Source: an uncultured Bacilli bacterium (GTDB lineage: Bacteria; Bacillota_I; Bacilli_A; RF39; UBA660). Taken from it: a stretch of 32,981 nucleotides of DNA. The stretch's first letter is position 1, and the number at the start of each line of letters is the position of its first letter. The position numbers were made by a program, and so were the translations under genes. Location: positions 1 through 32,981 of the forward strand of contig CANQIV010000006.1 of NCBI GenBank assembly GCA_947624135.1, written 5' to 3'. A model generated the notes under the pieces. It saw only the letters and a list, made by a program, of their open reading frames with translations, did no database searches and was not told the DNA's origin. Shown in pieces: positions 18,578 through 26,973 of this stretch.

Positions 18578-18606
18578 ATTATAGCATTATTAATAAATAT
18601 TTTCAA
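18578..18606 (-). promoter_or_regulatory. promoter of the T-box/aspS transcript
   Basis: TTGAAA (18601-18606), 17-base spacer, perfect TATAAT (18578-18583). The -35 overlaps the stop codon of the upstream unknown gene. Confidence 0.7.
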
Positions 18607-19082
18607 ATTTTTTTCTTTTTATCAAATTGATTATCTTCTAATCCACAATATTCATATTCGTTAGTATCTCCATATAAAATTGGAATATCTATATTTTCTT
18701 TGTTGCACAACATTATGTTACAAAGCATATCAAGTTGTTCATCAGTTACTGTTTTTCCAAATATTTTAGGATTAGGAATTTTAACAATTGGTTTATAGTA
18801 AATTGGATCATGACTATAATATACAAATCCTAAACAATTTATCAATATCTCTGCTGGGCCTTTTAATTCAATAAGTTTAAAGATTGTAGAATAATTTAAA
18901 TTTAATTTCAAATTTTTTATATCAATTTTCTCTTTTAAAAATTTTTCTGCCCATATATTATGACTATCTTTATAACTTTTTTCTCTTCTTAAAACAACCT
19001 TATAATAGTTACCATCTCTATCTATAAATCCATCATAATCTTTTACTTGAACAACATCATTATATTTATTAAAATCTAACAT
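18603..19082 (-). CDS. uncharacterised protein between hisS and aspS
   Basis: I do not recognise this 159-residue protein. It has no signal peptide or membrane segment, a mixed charged composition rich in Tyr, Asn, Asp and Lys, two cysteines close together (LCNIMLCN, near 130-136) and a very basic C-terminal tail (DKKKKI). Its ATG begins one base upstream of the hisS stop position boundary, so the two genes abut and translation is probably coupled. The coding pattern and codon use match the neighbours, so it is likely a real gene. A link to His-tRNA synthesis is possible only by position. Confidence 0.72.
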   Translation of the reverse strand: MLDFNKYNDVVQVKDYDGFIDRDGNYYKVVLRREKSYKDSHNIWAEKFLKEKIDIKNLKLNLNYSTIFKLIELKGPAEILINCLGFVYYSHDPIYYKPIVKIPNPKIFGKTVTDEQLDMLCNIMLCNKENIDIPILYGDTNEYEYCGLEDNQFDKKKKI

Positions 19083-20354
19083 TTATTCCACTATCTTTTC
19101 ATCTAAAAAATCTATTACATCATCATGATTAATTTTATATTCTTCTTTTGTTTGATTATTTTTAATAGTCAATATTCCACTTTTCTTTTCTTCTTCACCT
19201 ATTATAATTATAAATTTAGTATTTAATTTATCTGCATTTTTAAAGTTATTTTTTAAGTTTCTATTGCAATAATCCATATCAACTATAAAACCATTTAATC
19301 TTAAATCATTTGTAATATGTATAGCAAAATCTTTTTCATTTTCACTCATAGATATTACATAGCAATCAATATTTTTTATTAAAGGCATTTCTACATTTTC
19401 ATATTGTAACGCAGTCATAAGTCTTTCCATACCCATAGCAAACCCAACTCCACTAGTTTTAGGTCCATCAAGTGTCTCAACTAGGTTATCGTATCTTCCA
19501 CCACCGCAAAGTACATTTTGGCTTCCAAATCCTTCTACACTAGCTTCTACCTCGAATACTGTATGAGTATAATAATCTAATCCTCTAACTAAATTAGTAT
19601 TAATCTCGTAATCTATATTCATGCTTTTTAAATATTCTTTTACTTTCTCAAAGTGTTCTTTACTATAATCTGTTAGATAATCTATAGTTCTTGGTGCGTT
19701 TTTCATGATATCTAAATCACTATCTACTTTACAATCTAATATTCTAAGTGGATTTTTTTTGAATCTTTCTTTACAATCTTCACAAAGTTCATCTAAGTGA
19801 GGTCTAAAATATTCTATTAAAGCATTTCTATAATTATTTCTAGATTCATTATCACCTAATGTGTTTATATTTACTTTTATTCCTTTTAAACCAAGTAATT
19901 TATATAAATTAACTGGTATACTTATTATTTCAGCATCTAGTAATGGATCTTCGCTTCCAAATGCTTCTACACCAAATTGTGTGAATTGTCTAAATCTACC
20001 TGATTGTGGTCTTTCATATCTAAACATTGGTCCCATATACCAAGCTTTTGTTGGTACAGTATGATTTCCATACATTTTATTTTCAATATAACTTCTAACG
20101 ATACTAGCAGTACCTTCTGGTCTCAGTGTTAAATCTCTATCTCCTCTATCTTTAAAATCATAAGTTTCTTTTGTTACTATGTCTGTTGTTTCAAAAGCAC
20201 CTCTATGAAATAAATTACTAGATTCAAATATTGGAGTTTCAAAATATTCATAGTTATATTTTTCCATTAATCCTTCGATTAATTCTCTAACATAAAGTAA
20301 TTTTTTACCATCTTCTCCATATATATCATACGTTCCCTTTGGTTTTTGTATCAT
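19083..20354 (-). CDS. hisS: histidyl-tRNA synthetase
   Basis: This class II synthetase of 423 residues, of normal length, charges tRNA-His. It starts with the family hallmark MIQKPKGTYD, then has LRPEGTASIVR (77-87), motif 2 FRYERPQSGRFRQF (111-124), the His-specific LVRGLDYYTHTVFE segment near 255-268, and motif 3 GVGFAMGMERL, followed by the C-terminal anticodon-binding domain. The start is certain: AGGAGG lies a few bases before the ATG. The gene begins inside the last 29 bases of the permease gene, showing tight coupling. No T-box is seen in front of it. Confidence 0.97.
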   Translation of the reverse strand: MIQKPKGTYDIYGEDGKKLLYVRELIEGLMEKYNYEYFETPIFESSNLFHRGAFETTDIVTKETYDFKDRGDRDLTLRPEGTASIVRSYIENKMYGNHTVPTKAWYMGPMFRYERPQSGRFRQFTQFGVEAFGSEDPLLDAEIISIPVNLYKLLGLKGIKVNINTLGDNESRNNYRNALIEYFRPHLDELCEDCKERFKKNPLRILDCKVDSDLDIMKNAPRTIDYLTDYSKEHFEKVKEYLKSMNIDYEINTNLVRGLDYYTHTVFEVEASVEGFGSQNVLCGGGRYDNLVETLDGPKTSGVGFAMGMERLMTALQYENVEMPLIKNIDCYVISMSENEKDFAIHITNDLRLNGFIVDMDYCNRNLKNNFKNADKLNTKFIIIIGEEEKKSGILTIKNNQTKEEYKINHDDVIDFLDEKIVE

Positions 20355-21420
20355 TTTTTACCTCCTGTTTTGTTACTTTTTTTATATTTTTAGCTATATC
20401 ATTTTTATAATATTTATATGTTGTAAGGGCTGTTATTGTAAGTGGGAATGAAATAAATACTCCTAAAAGTCCAAATAGTTTTCCACCTGCAAAAAGAGCA
20501 ATTATAGTAAATAATGGATGTATTTTATTTGTTTTTCCATATACCGTTGGATTTATTACATAACTATCTACTGAACTTAATATAGCGAAAGTTATGAATG
20601 TTCTAATAAGTAAAGCTGGAGATACTACGAATGCGGTAATGGATGCGATTATATTGACACTTATACCTCCAAAAAATGGAATAAGGTTTGCGATTGCGGC
20701 AAGGAATCCTAATAATATAGCATTTGGATGACCTATTATTGTATAAGCAAGAGTATATTCTATAAAAGTTATAAACATTATTTGTACAAGTCCGCTTAAA
20801 AAATTTCTCATTTGAACATCGAGCGCTTTTACATAACTATAAGTTTTTGCTTTTTTCTTAATAAAGAATTCTTTTATTTCTCTTCTTATATCTTGCATAT
20901 CTATTAAAAAATAAATGAAAGCTGCAAATATTATAAATAGTTTTGAAACAAGTCCTATTGATGTATCTATTATGTTGATTGCTCCATTTGATACATAAGT
21001 ACCAAAGTTACTTAGTATACCTTTAAATGCACCTTCTAAGTTTGATTCAAGTCCAGAAATATTTAAATCGAAATTTTTTTCTTCTATTGATTTTATAAAT
21101 TCAATTATGTTGTTAAATAAACTTGTCAATTGTCCAAACATTACTGTTGATATTAAATATATAACAAAACTTGCAAGGAGTAAAATACAAACAAGTATTA
21201 TTGTTACACCTAACCATTTAGGAATTTTTTTTTCTAACATTTTTTCTAGGAATGGATATAGTGCATAAGCTATACCGAATGCGAATAGAAATGGTAGAAT
21301 TATTTCAAAAATTTTACCTACTATACCAATCCATAAGTTCCCTGTTTTATAAACAAAGAAAACTATTAAAGCAATTAAAGCTAAATTTATTAATTTATAA
21401 TTTATTTTATTCTTTAACAT
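20326..21420 (-). CDS. AI-2E/PerM family permease
   Basis: This polytopic membrane protein of 364 residues has about seven or eight hydrophobic segments: two near the N-terminus, a long soluble or amphipathic middle region (about 90-150), then the C-terminal cluster with GFLAAIANLIPFFGGISVN and ALFAGGKLFGLLGVFISFP, which are characteristic of the AI-2E transporter (PerM/YdiK/TqsA) family. Some members export AI-2 or act as Na+/H+ antiporters; the substrate here is unknown. It occupies the place where Bacillus subtilis has yrvJ, between dtd and hisS. The spacing after dtd is one base, and hisS overlaps its end. Confidence 0.88.
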   Translation of the reverse strand: MLKNKINYKLINLALIALIVFFVYKTGNLWIGIVGKIFEIILPFLFAFGIAYALYPFLEKMLEKKIPKWLGVTIILVCILLLASFVIYLISTVMFGQLTSLFNNIIEFIKSIEEKNFDLNISGLESNLEGAFKGILSNFGTYVSNGAINIIDTSIGLVSKLFIIFAAFIYFLIDMQDIRREIKEFFIKKKAKTYSYVKALDVQMRNFLSGLVQIMFITFIEYTLAYTIIGHPNAILLGFLAAIANLIPFFGGISVNIIASITAFVVSPALLIRTFITFAILSSVDSYVINPTVYGKTNKIHPLFTIIALFAGGKLFGLLGVFISFPLTITALTTYKYYKNDIAKNIKKVTKQEVKNDTKTKGNV

Positions 21421-21421
21421 A

Positions 21422-21862
21422 TTATCCTCTACTTTCTAAAATTATTGTAATTGGTCCATCATTAGTAATATTTACTTTCATATCTTCACCAAATATACCT
21501 GTTTCAACATGAACATACTCTTTTAATTTATTATTAAATTCATCATATAGTTTTGATGCTTCTTCACTTTTCATAGCTTTTATATAACTAGGTCTATTTC
21601 CTTTTTGAGTATCTGCATATAGTGTGAATTGTGAAATACTAAGTATACTTCCATTTATATCAAGTATTGATTTATTCATTATACCATATTCATCATCAAA
21701 TATTCTTAAATTTATTATTTTTTTTACAATATAATCTATGTCACTACTTGTATCGGTAGTTGTAAAACCTACAAGTATTACAAGTCCATTATTAATAGAA
21801 CCTACTTGTTTTTTATTTACACTTACGCTTGATTTTAAACTTCTTTGTACTATTACTTTCAT
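21422..21862 (-). CDS. dtd: D-aminoacyl-tRNA deacylase
   Basis: Dtd removes D-amino acids (and glycine from tRNA-Ala) mischarged on tRNAs. The 146 residues contain both cross-subunit active-site motifs: SQFTLYA (77-83) and the Gly-Pro motif NDGPITI (134-140). The N-terminus MKVIVQRS and length are typical. It lies 14 bases after the long rel gene and just before the permease gene; rel-dtd adjacency is conserved in many Firmicutes. Confidence 0.95.
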   Translation of the reverse strand: MKVIVQRSLKSSVSVNKKQVGSINNGLVILVGFTTTDTSSDIDYIVKKIINLRIFDDEYGIMNKSILDINGSILSISQFTLYADTQKGNRPSYIKAMKSEEASKLYDEFNNKLKEYVHVETGIFGEDMKVNITNDGPITIILESRG

Positions 21863-21876
21863 TTTTTCACTCTTTT

Positions 21877-24039
21877 TTATTTTATAATTCTTTCTACTTT
21901 AATTATACTATCTAATATTTCTAAATCTCTAATAAATTTATCTAACTTTTCTTTATTTTGTACTAATATAGATATATCAAATAGAAAATCCTCAGTTGTA
22001 TTTATTGTATTTATACTTTGTACTGTTATATCTTGAGTAGATGTTTTAGCTACTATATCCATGAGTACGTTTTTATTGTTGTTAGCTCTTACTAATATAT
22101 TAGTTAAATATTTTTTATCTACGTTATCGTTCCATTTTACATCGATTAATCTTTCTTCTATATCACTTATATTAGGACAATTATTTCTATGTACGCTTAT
22201 ACCATTTCCTTTAGTAATATATCCTACTATATTATCACCTTTTATAGGTTTACAACAAGCTGCTATATTAACTTTTATTTGATCAATTCCTTCTACTATT
22301 ATATCATCTTTAATATTTATATCAACATGATCATTTGAATTTACTTTAGAAAGTATTATTTCTTCTTTAGTTAATTCTTGATTTTGTAATATATTTATAA
22401 CTGAAAGTGGACTATATTTATTACTTCCTATACCTATATATAATTCATTTATATCTCCTATATTTAATTCATTTAATATTTTAGATATATTTTCTTCTTT
22501 AAAAAATTCTACATTTGATATTTTTTTTCGTTTGAGTGCTTTTAAAAGTAGTTCTTCACCCTTTTTTAAGTTTTCTTCTTTATCTATTCTATTAAAATAT
22601 GCTTTTATTTTATTTTTTGCTTGTGATGTATAGGCCATATTTAACCACTCTCTTGATGGAGTAGCTGTTTTACTTGTATTAATTTTAATTATGTCATTAT
22701 CTTGTAATTTATAATCAAGCGGTTCTATATTACCATTTATAATTGCACCTACAGTTGAATCTCCTACTTTTGTATGTACTTTATATGCAAAATCTATAGG
22801 TGTTGAACCAAGTGGAAGTTCTATTATATCTCCTTTGGGTGTAAATACATATATAATTTTTTTTAATATTTCTTCTTTTACACTATTTACGAAAATTTCA
22901 TCATTTGATTCTTCGTTTGATAATTCCATTATAGATCTAAAGAATTGTAATTTTTCTTCCATTGCGGATTGTAGCACTGCTTTACCTTTTTCTTTATAAG
23001 CCCAGTGACTTGCAACACCATGTTCTGCTAAATCATCCATTTCATAAGTTCTTATTTGTATTTCGTAAAGTTGTCCATTTTCACCAAATACTGTTGTATG
23101 CAATGATTGATATCCATTTTCTTTAGGCATTGCAATATAATCTTTAAATCTTTTTGGAATAGGTCTATATTTAGAATGTATAATACCTAATGTTTGATAA
23201 CAACATGCTTCTGTATCTACAAAAATTCTAAGTGCATTTAAATCATATATATCACTAAATCTTCTACCAGTGTCAAGTTTTTTATAAATACTATAAATAC
23301 TTTTTGCTCTACCTTTTATTTTATGTTTTATTCCATGACTATTTAAAAGTTTTATTAAAGCATCTTTCATAAGTTCTACATTTGAATTTCTCTCTACTTT
23401 AGTTTGATTTAACTTTTCAACTATGGAAAAATATACATCTGGTTTTGAGTATCTAAGTGATAAATCTTCTAATTCACTTTTAATTTTATTCATTCCAAGT
23501 CTATGTGCGATTGGTACAAGTATTTCAAGTGTTTCAATTGCATTTTCTTTTTGTTTTTTTTCACTCAATATCCAAAGTGTTCTCATATTGTGAAGCCTAT
23601 CTGCAAGTTTTATTGTTATTACTCTAACATCTTCTGTAATACCTACTATAATTTTTCTTTGATTAGCAAGCATTGCTTCATTATCGGAACTACTAAAGTT
23701 TAATTTATTTATTTTAGTTACTCCATCAACTAGGTTTGCTATTTCAAGTCCAAATTCTTCTTCTAATTCTTTTTTTGTAACGTCACATTCTTTCATTGTA
23801 TCGTGAAGGAGTGCTGCTGATATTGTCTGATAGTCAGCATTTATATCTGATAAAATATACGCAACATTTAGTGGGTGTGTTATATAATCTTCACCTGTAT
23901 GTCTTTTTTGAAAAGCATGTTTTTCTTTTGCAAACTCATATGCATGTTTTATTACATTTTTATCTTCTTCATTAAATATATATGTTGATACTTTATCATA
24001 TAATTCTTCAAATGATATATTAGGCTTATCTTTTCTCAT
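21877..24039 (-). CDS. relA: long Rel homologue, (p)ppGpp synthetase with a probably inactive hydrolase
   Basis: This 720-residue protein has the full Rel layout: HD domain, synthetase, TGS (about 392-452), helical, zinc-finger (C595, C596, H617, C621) and ACT domains. The synthetase looks intact: R244, D266, the RFKD motif of bifunctional ancestors, K306, Y310, H314 and E326 (EIQIRT), and TGS keeps the tRNA-contact His (AYKVHT, about 422). The HD domain keeps R46, H55, H79-D80, D147 and N151, but the Glu-Asp pair essential for hydrolysis (HDVVEDT in Bacillus) reads HDTMKEC, i.e. K83-E84. I infer ribosome-dependent synthesis with little hydrolysis. I chose the ATG at 24039 (GGTGA upstream); one at 24051 has no ribosome site and lies only 5 bases from the -10 box. 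Confidence 0.93.
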   Translation of the reverse strand: MRKDKPNISFEELYDKVSTYIFNEEDKNVIKHAYEFAKEKHAFQKRHTGEDYITHPLNVAYILSDINADYQTISAALLHDTMKECDVTKKELEEEFGLEIANLVDGVTKINKLNFSSSDNEAMLANQRKIIVGITEDVRVITIKLADRLHNMRTLWILSEKKQKENAIETLEILVPIAHRLGMNKIKSELEDLSLRYSKPDVYFSIVEKLNQTKVERNSNVELMKDALIKLLNSHGIKHKIKGRAKSIYSIYKKLDTGRRFSDIYDLNALRIFVDTEACCYQTLGIIHSKYRPIPKRFKDYIAMPKENGYQSLHTTVFGENGQLYEIQIRTYEMDDLAEHGVASHWAYKEKGKAVLQSAMEEKLQFFRSIMELSNEESNDEIFVNSVKEEILKKIIYVFTPKGDIIELPLGSTPIDFAYKVHTKVGDSTVGAIINGNIEPLDYKLQDNDIIKINTSKTATPSREWLNMAYTSQAKNKIKAYFNRIDKEENLKKGEELLLKALKRKKISNVEFFKEENISKILNELNIGDINELYIGIGSNKYSPLSVINILQNQELTKEEIILSKVNSNDHVDINIKDDIIVEGIDQIKVNIAACCKPIKGDNIVGYITKGNGISVHRNNCPNISDIEERLIDVKWNDNVDKKYLTNILVRANNNKNVLMDIVAKTSTQDITVQSINTINTTEDFLFDISILVQNKEKLDKFIRDLEILDSIIKVERIIK

Positions 24040-24052
24040 GTAAATCACCATT

Positions 24053-24064
24053 AATATTATATCA
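24053..24064 (-). promoter_or_regulatory. extended -10 promoter of the long rel operon
   Basis: TGATATAAT on the minus strand (TATAAT at 24056-24061) is an extended -10 (TGnTATAAT). No good -35 is visible, as is usual for this class. The identical CATGATATAAT occurs before deoD. Confidence 0.6.
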
Positions 24065-24084
24065 TGATTTTTAATTCATTAAAA

Positions 24085-24108
24085 GAAAAAAGATTGAAAA
24101 ATCAATCT
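24085..24108 (-). terminator. terminator of secG
   Basis: A perfect 7-bp stem AGATTGA/TCAATCT (24091-24097 with 24102-24108), a four-base loop and at least six T after it on the minus strand. It starts within the secG stop codon. Confidence 0.85.
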
Positions 24109-24313
24109 ATAATATTATACATAATACAAAGAAAGCGACACCTAAAACTATAGTTGTATATGTTATAAATAGTTCTCCTCCTCTTTCTTTTCTATTTTTA
24201 AATAAATCTTCATTACCACCTGTAATAATAGAAGAAGCACCTTCTGCTTTTCCACTTTGTAGTAATACTATACCTATTATCAATATTGATACTATTATTA
24301 ATACAGTTGTCAT
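24107..24313 (-). CDS. secG: SecG, preprotein translocase subunit
   Basis: This 68-residue membrane protein has two transmembrane helices (about 3-19 and 49-67) joined by a loop with the SecG hallmark VLLQSGKAEGASSIITGG. It assists the SecYEG channel by supporting SecA-driven export. Length and topology are normal. TAGGAGG lies before the ATG. It is followed directly by a terminator, and ymfH ends 45 bases upstream. Export capacity is relevant to the two secreted proteins at the right end of the window. Confidence 0.95.
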   Translation of the reverse strand: MTTVLIIVSILIIGIVLLQSGKAEGASSIITGGNEDLFKNRKERGGELFITYTTIVLGVAFFVLCIIL

Positions 24314-24358
24314 ATATTCCTCCTACTTGTTATAATTTATCATAAAATATTTAATAAA

Positions 24359-25633
24359 TCAAGATTTATCTATAATATATATAGTTTTATTATCTAAATT
24401 TATATTTTCTATTATCTTTTGTGCATCTTTTATATTTAATTCATCTATTTTTTTATAGTCATCTAATATTACTTTATTATAATTCATAATGTTACTCATT
24501 ATTTTATTATTAATTGAATATATATTGTCGCTTCTATATATACAATTACTCTTTCTAACTTTCTTCTTTCTTTCTAATTCTTCTTTTGTTATACTTAAAT
24601 CTTTTAATGATTCTTCTATTTGTTTTAAAACTTGTTCTTTTTCTTTTGATTCAAACATTATAATAGCAAGTATATGTTTATTAGTATTTATTAGAGTAAT
24701 GTCTAAATCGTGAGTTATTAAATTTTGTTTTTGTAAATTTTCATTTAATAAAGATGTTCTACCTAATTTTAAATCTAGTATTGTTCCTAAATATGTTTTT
24801 ATATCATTTATGTTATAGTTTAATTTAGAACAATCTATTTTATATCCTATAGCTACTTTAGGTATTTCTATATCCATATTTATTTGTTCTTTTTCTTTTT
24901 CTACTTTATTTGGTTCATCATATTCTTTTATTTTTACTTTATTAAATTTAGGAAATTTTTTCTTTTCTTGATTTATTTTTACAATTTCTATTACCTCTTC
25001 AGGATTGACATTACCTGTTATTACTAAAAACATATTAGCGGGGTGATAAAAGGTGTTGTAACAATTATATAAATCTTCTTTTGTTATCTTTCTTACATCT
25101 TTTATTGTACCAGCTATTGGATATTTTATTGGATGTTTAATAAATGAATTATATATTATACCATTATACATTTTAAAAAATGGATCATCTTCATACATTT
25201 TTATTTCTTGCTCTATTATTCCTTTTTCTTTTTCTACATTTTCATCTGTGAAATATGGATCTTGAACATAATCGAGTAAATAATTTAAATTTTCATTAAA
25301 AGAATTTGAACCACTAAAAAGATATGTAGTTTTGTAATTTGATGTGTTTGCGTTTGCATCGCACCCTCTTTCAGAATAAAATGTAAATGGATCTATTTCA
25401 TCTTTTTGTTCAAACATTTTGTGCTCCAAAAAGTGAGCAACACCTAGTGGTACTTTTATCATTTTCTTTTCACCATTTGGAACAAATTCATCGTAAACTG
25501 AACCAAATTTTGTTGAAAATGTAGCATATATACCATTTACATTTTCTTTAGGTATTACATATATAGTAAGTCCATTTTCAAGTGTTTCACTTGTTAATAC
25601 TAAATCTAATTTTTCTAACTTACTCTTCTCCAT
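24359..25633 (-). CDS. ymfH: M16-family zinc peptidase YmfH
   Basis: This is the catalytic-type member of the paired M16 (pitrilysin-like) proteins found together in Firmicutes. The inverted zinc motif HxxEH is intact (HFLEHK, H67, E70, H71), with the distal Glu in GIIEQEI near 141-144. In Bacillus subtilis the ymfF-ymfH-ymfI cluster has been linked to the 5-aminopentanol modification of EF-P (some databases write yfmF/yfmH); no ymfI-like reductase is in this window. I use the ATG at 25633 with AGGGTG upstream rather than a GTG at 25642. It overlaps the end of ymfF by 14 bases. Confidence 0.88.
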   Translation of the reverse strand: MEKSKLEKLDLVLTSETLENGLTIYVIPKENVNGIYATFSTKFGSVYDEFVPNGEKKMIKVPLGVAHFLEHKMFEQKDEIDPFTFYSERGCDANANTSNYKTTYLFSGSNSFNENLNYLLDYVQDPYFTDENVEKEKGIIEQEIKMYEDDPFFKMYNGIIYNSFIKHPIKYPIAGTIKDVRKITKEDLYNCYNTFYHPANMFLVITGNVNPEEVIEIVKINQEKKKFPKFNKVKIKEYDEPNKVEKEKEQINMDIEIPKVAIGYKIDCSKLNYNINDIKTYLGTILDLKLGRTSLLNENLQKQNLITHDLDITLINTNKHILAIIMFESKEKEQVLKQIEESLKDLSITKEELERKKKVRKSNCIYRSDNIYSINNKIMSNIMNYNKVILDDYKKIDELNIKDAQKIIENINLDNKTIYIIDKS

Positions 25634-26906
25634 TTGTTTCACCCTCTAATAAATATATTATATCTAAATGTATTTTCTTTGCTAAATTCATAACATCTTT
25701 TTTAGTTACTTTATTTATTTTTAAAAATCTAGTATCAATATCATCACTATTTAAATATTCTATACCTGCATATAAACTAATTAAACTTTCAGGATCATCT
25801 TCCAATTCTTTTAAACTATTTACATATGTTATTTTTGCTTTTATTATATCGTCATTTGAAAATTTACCTTTTTTCATATTGTATACTTCTCTTTTTATAA
25901 GAGATAATGTTTTCTTTAAATCTTCTTTATTTATTCCAGCATTTATAGTCAATATACTATTTAATGGAACTCCAACTGAAGATATGTAGTAGCACAAACT
26001 ATTTTTTTCTCTTACATTTTTAAATAATTTTGAATCTGGTCCACCACCTAATATATATGAATATACATTTAAAACATATCTTAATTCAAAATCACTCATT
26101 TTATCTATTTTATAACCTAATACTAATTTACTTTGATTTATTTTTTGTTTTTCTATTATTGTTTTAGGTAAAAATCTAGTTCTTCTTGCTTTTATAAAAT
26201 GTGATTCACTTGGTTTTTTTAAAGTTTTTATATTTGAAAAATTATCTTCTATTACTTTTTTTATGTGTCTTTCATTTACATTTCCTATAACAAATATATC
26301 TATGATATCACTGTTTAGTATTGTAGTATAGTATTTATATAAATCTTTACTATTTAATTTTTCTAAATCTTCTATATATCCACAACTCCTATATGAAATT
26401 ATAGAATCTGGTTCCATGTTTTCTAAACATCTAGTTTTACTATATTTATCAGGATTTTCTTTACTAGACATTATATCATCTTTAAGTAAGTTATAAGCTA
26501 ATTTAAAACTATCTTCATTAAATTTAATCCCTGTTCTTGTTTTTTCTATATTAGGATTAAAAATTAAATCTGATAAAAATTTTATGGATTTATCAAGCAT
26601 TCCTTTTTCTGTATATTCTTCATTTAAGAATGTAATATCAAATCCCATTACATTATATTTTCCTGATATATAATTCATACCTCTATAATATAAGTCATAT
26701 AAGTTTTCAGTTTCAATTGTCATAAGTCTTTTAGTACCTAATTTTTCTGTTGAATCACATAACATATTTATTATCATATTTCTTTTTGTTATTTCTTCTT
26801 TATTTACTTTTCTTTTAAAATTTATTTTAACTGTAACTGTTTTAAATTTATCAGTTTTAATTATGTGTAAATTATATGAATATGAACTTATTTTTTTGTA
26901 CTTCAT
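25620..26906 (-). CDS. ymfF: M16-family inactive partner YmfF
   Basis: This second M16-fold protein has 428 residues. It lacks the HxxEH motif in the N-terminal half but keeps M16 features such as the LGGGPDSKLFKNVREKNSLCYYI segment near 290-312 (the R-Y type motif). This is the non-catalytic half of the pair, expected to form a heterodimer with YmfH. The ATG at 26906 is preceded by GAGGTGAAAT; an in-frame ATG 15 bases upstream would include that site in the coding sequence and is less likely. It is translationally coupled to ymfH. Confidence 0.87.
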   Translation of the reverse strand: MKYKKISSYSYNLHIIKTDKFKTVTVKINFKRKVNKEEITKRNMIINMLCDSTEKLGTKRLMTIETENLYDLYYRGMNYISGKYNVMGFDITFLNEEYTEKGMLDKSIKFLSDLIFNPNIEKTRTGIKFNEDSFKLAYNLLKDDIMSSKENPDKYSKTRCLENMEPDSIISYRSCGYIEDLEKLNSKDLYKYYTTILNSDIIDIFVIGNVNERHIKKVIEDNFSNIKTLKKPSESHFIKARRTRFLPKTIIEKQKINQSKLVLGYKIDKMSDFELRYVLNVYSYILGGGPDSKLFKNVREKNSLCYYISSVGVPLNSILTINAGINKEDLKKTLSLIKREVYNMKKGKFSNDDIIKAKITYVNSLKELEDDPESLISLYAGIEYLNSDDIDTRFLKINKVTKKDVMNLAKKIHLDIIYLLEGETNGEE

Positions 26907-26973
26907 TATTTCACCTCTCATAATAAAGTAAAGTATTTTAATACAAAACTTTATAAATTTTTTTGTTAATTTT

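Noticed and set aside
25582-25989. 135-codon plus-strand frame across ymfH and ymfF
   Set aside because: It is antisense to two recognised genes, with low-complexity hydrophobic translation and no supporting signals.
26937-26960. Imperfect palindrome between deoD and ymfF
   Set aside because: It has a bulged stem and no T run in the direction of transcription, so I do not call it a terminator or operator.
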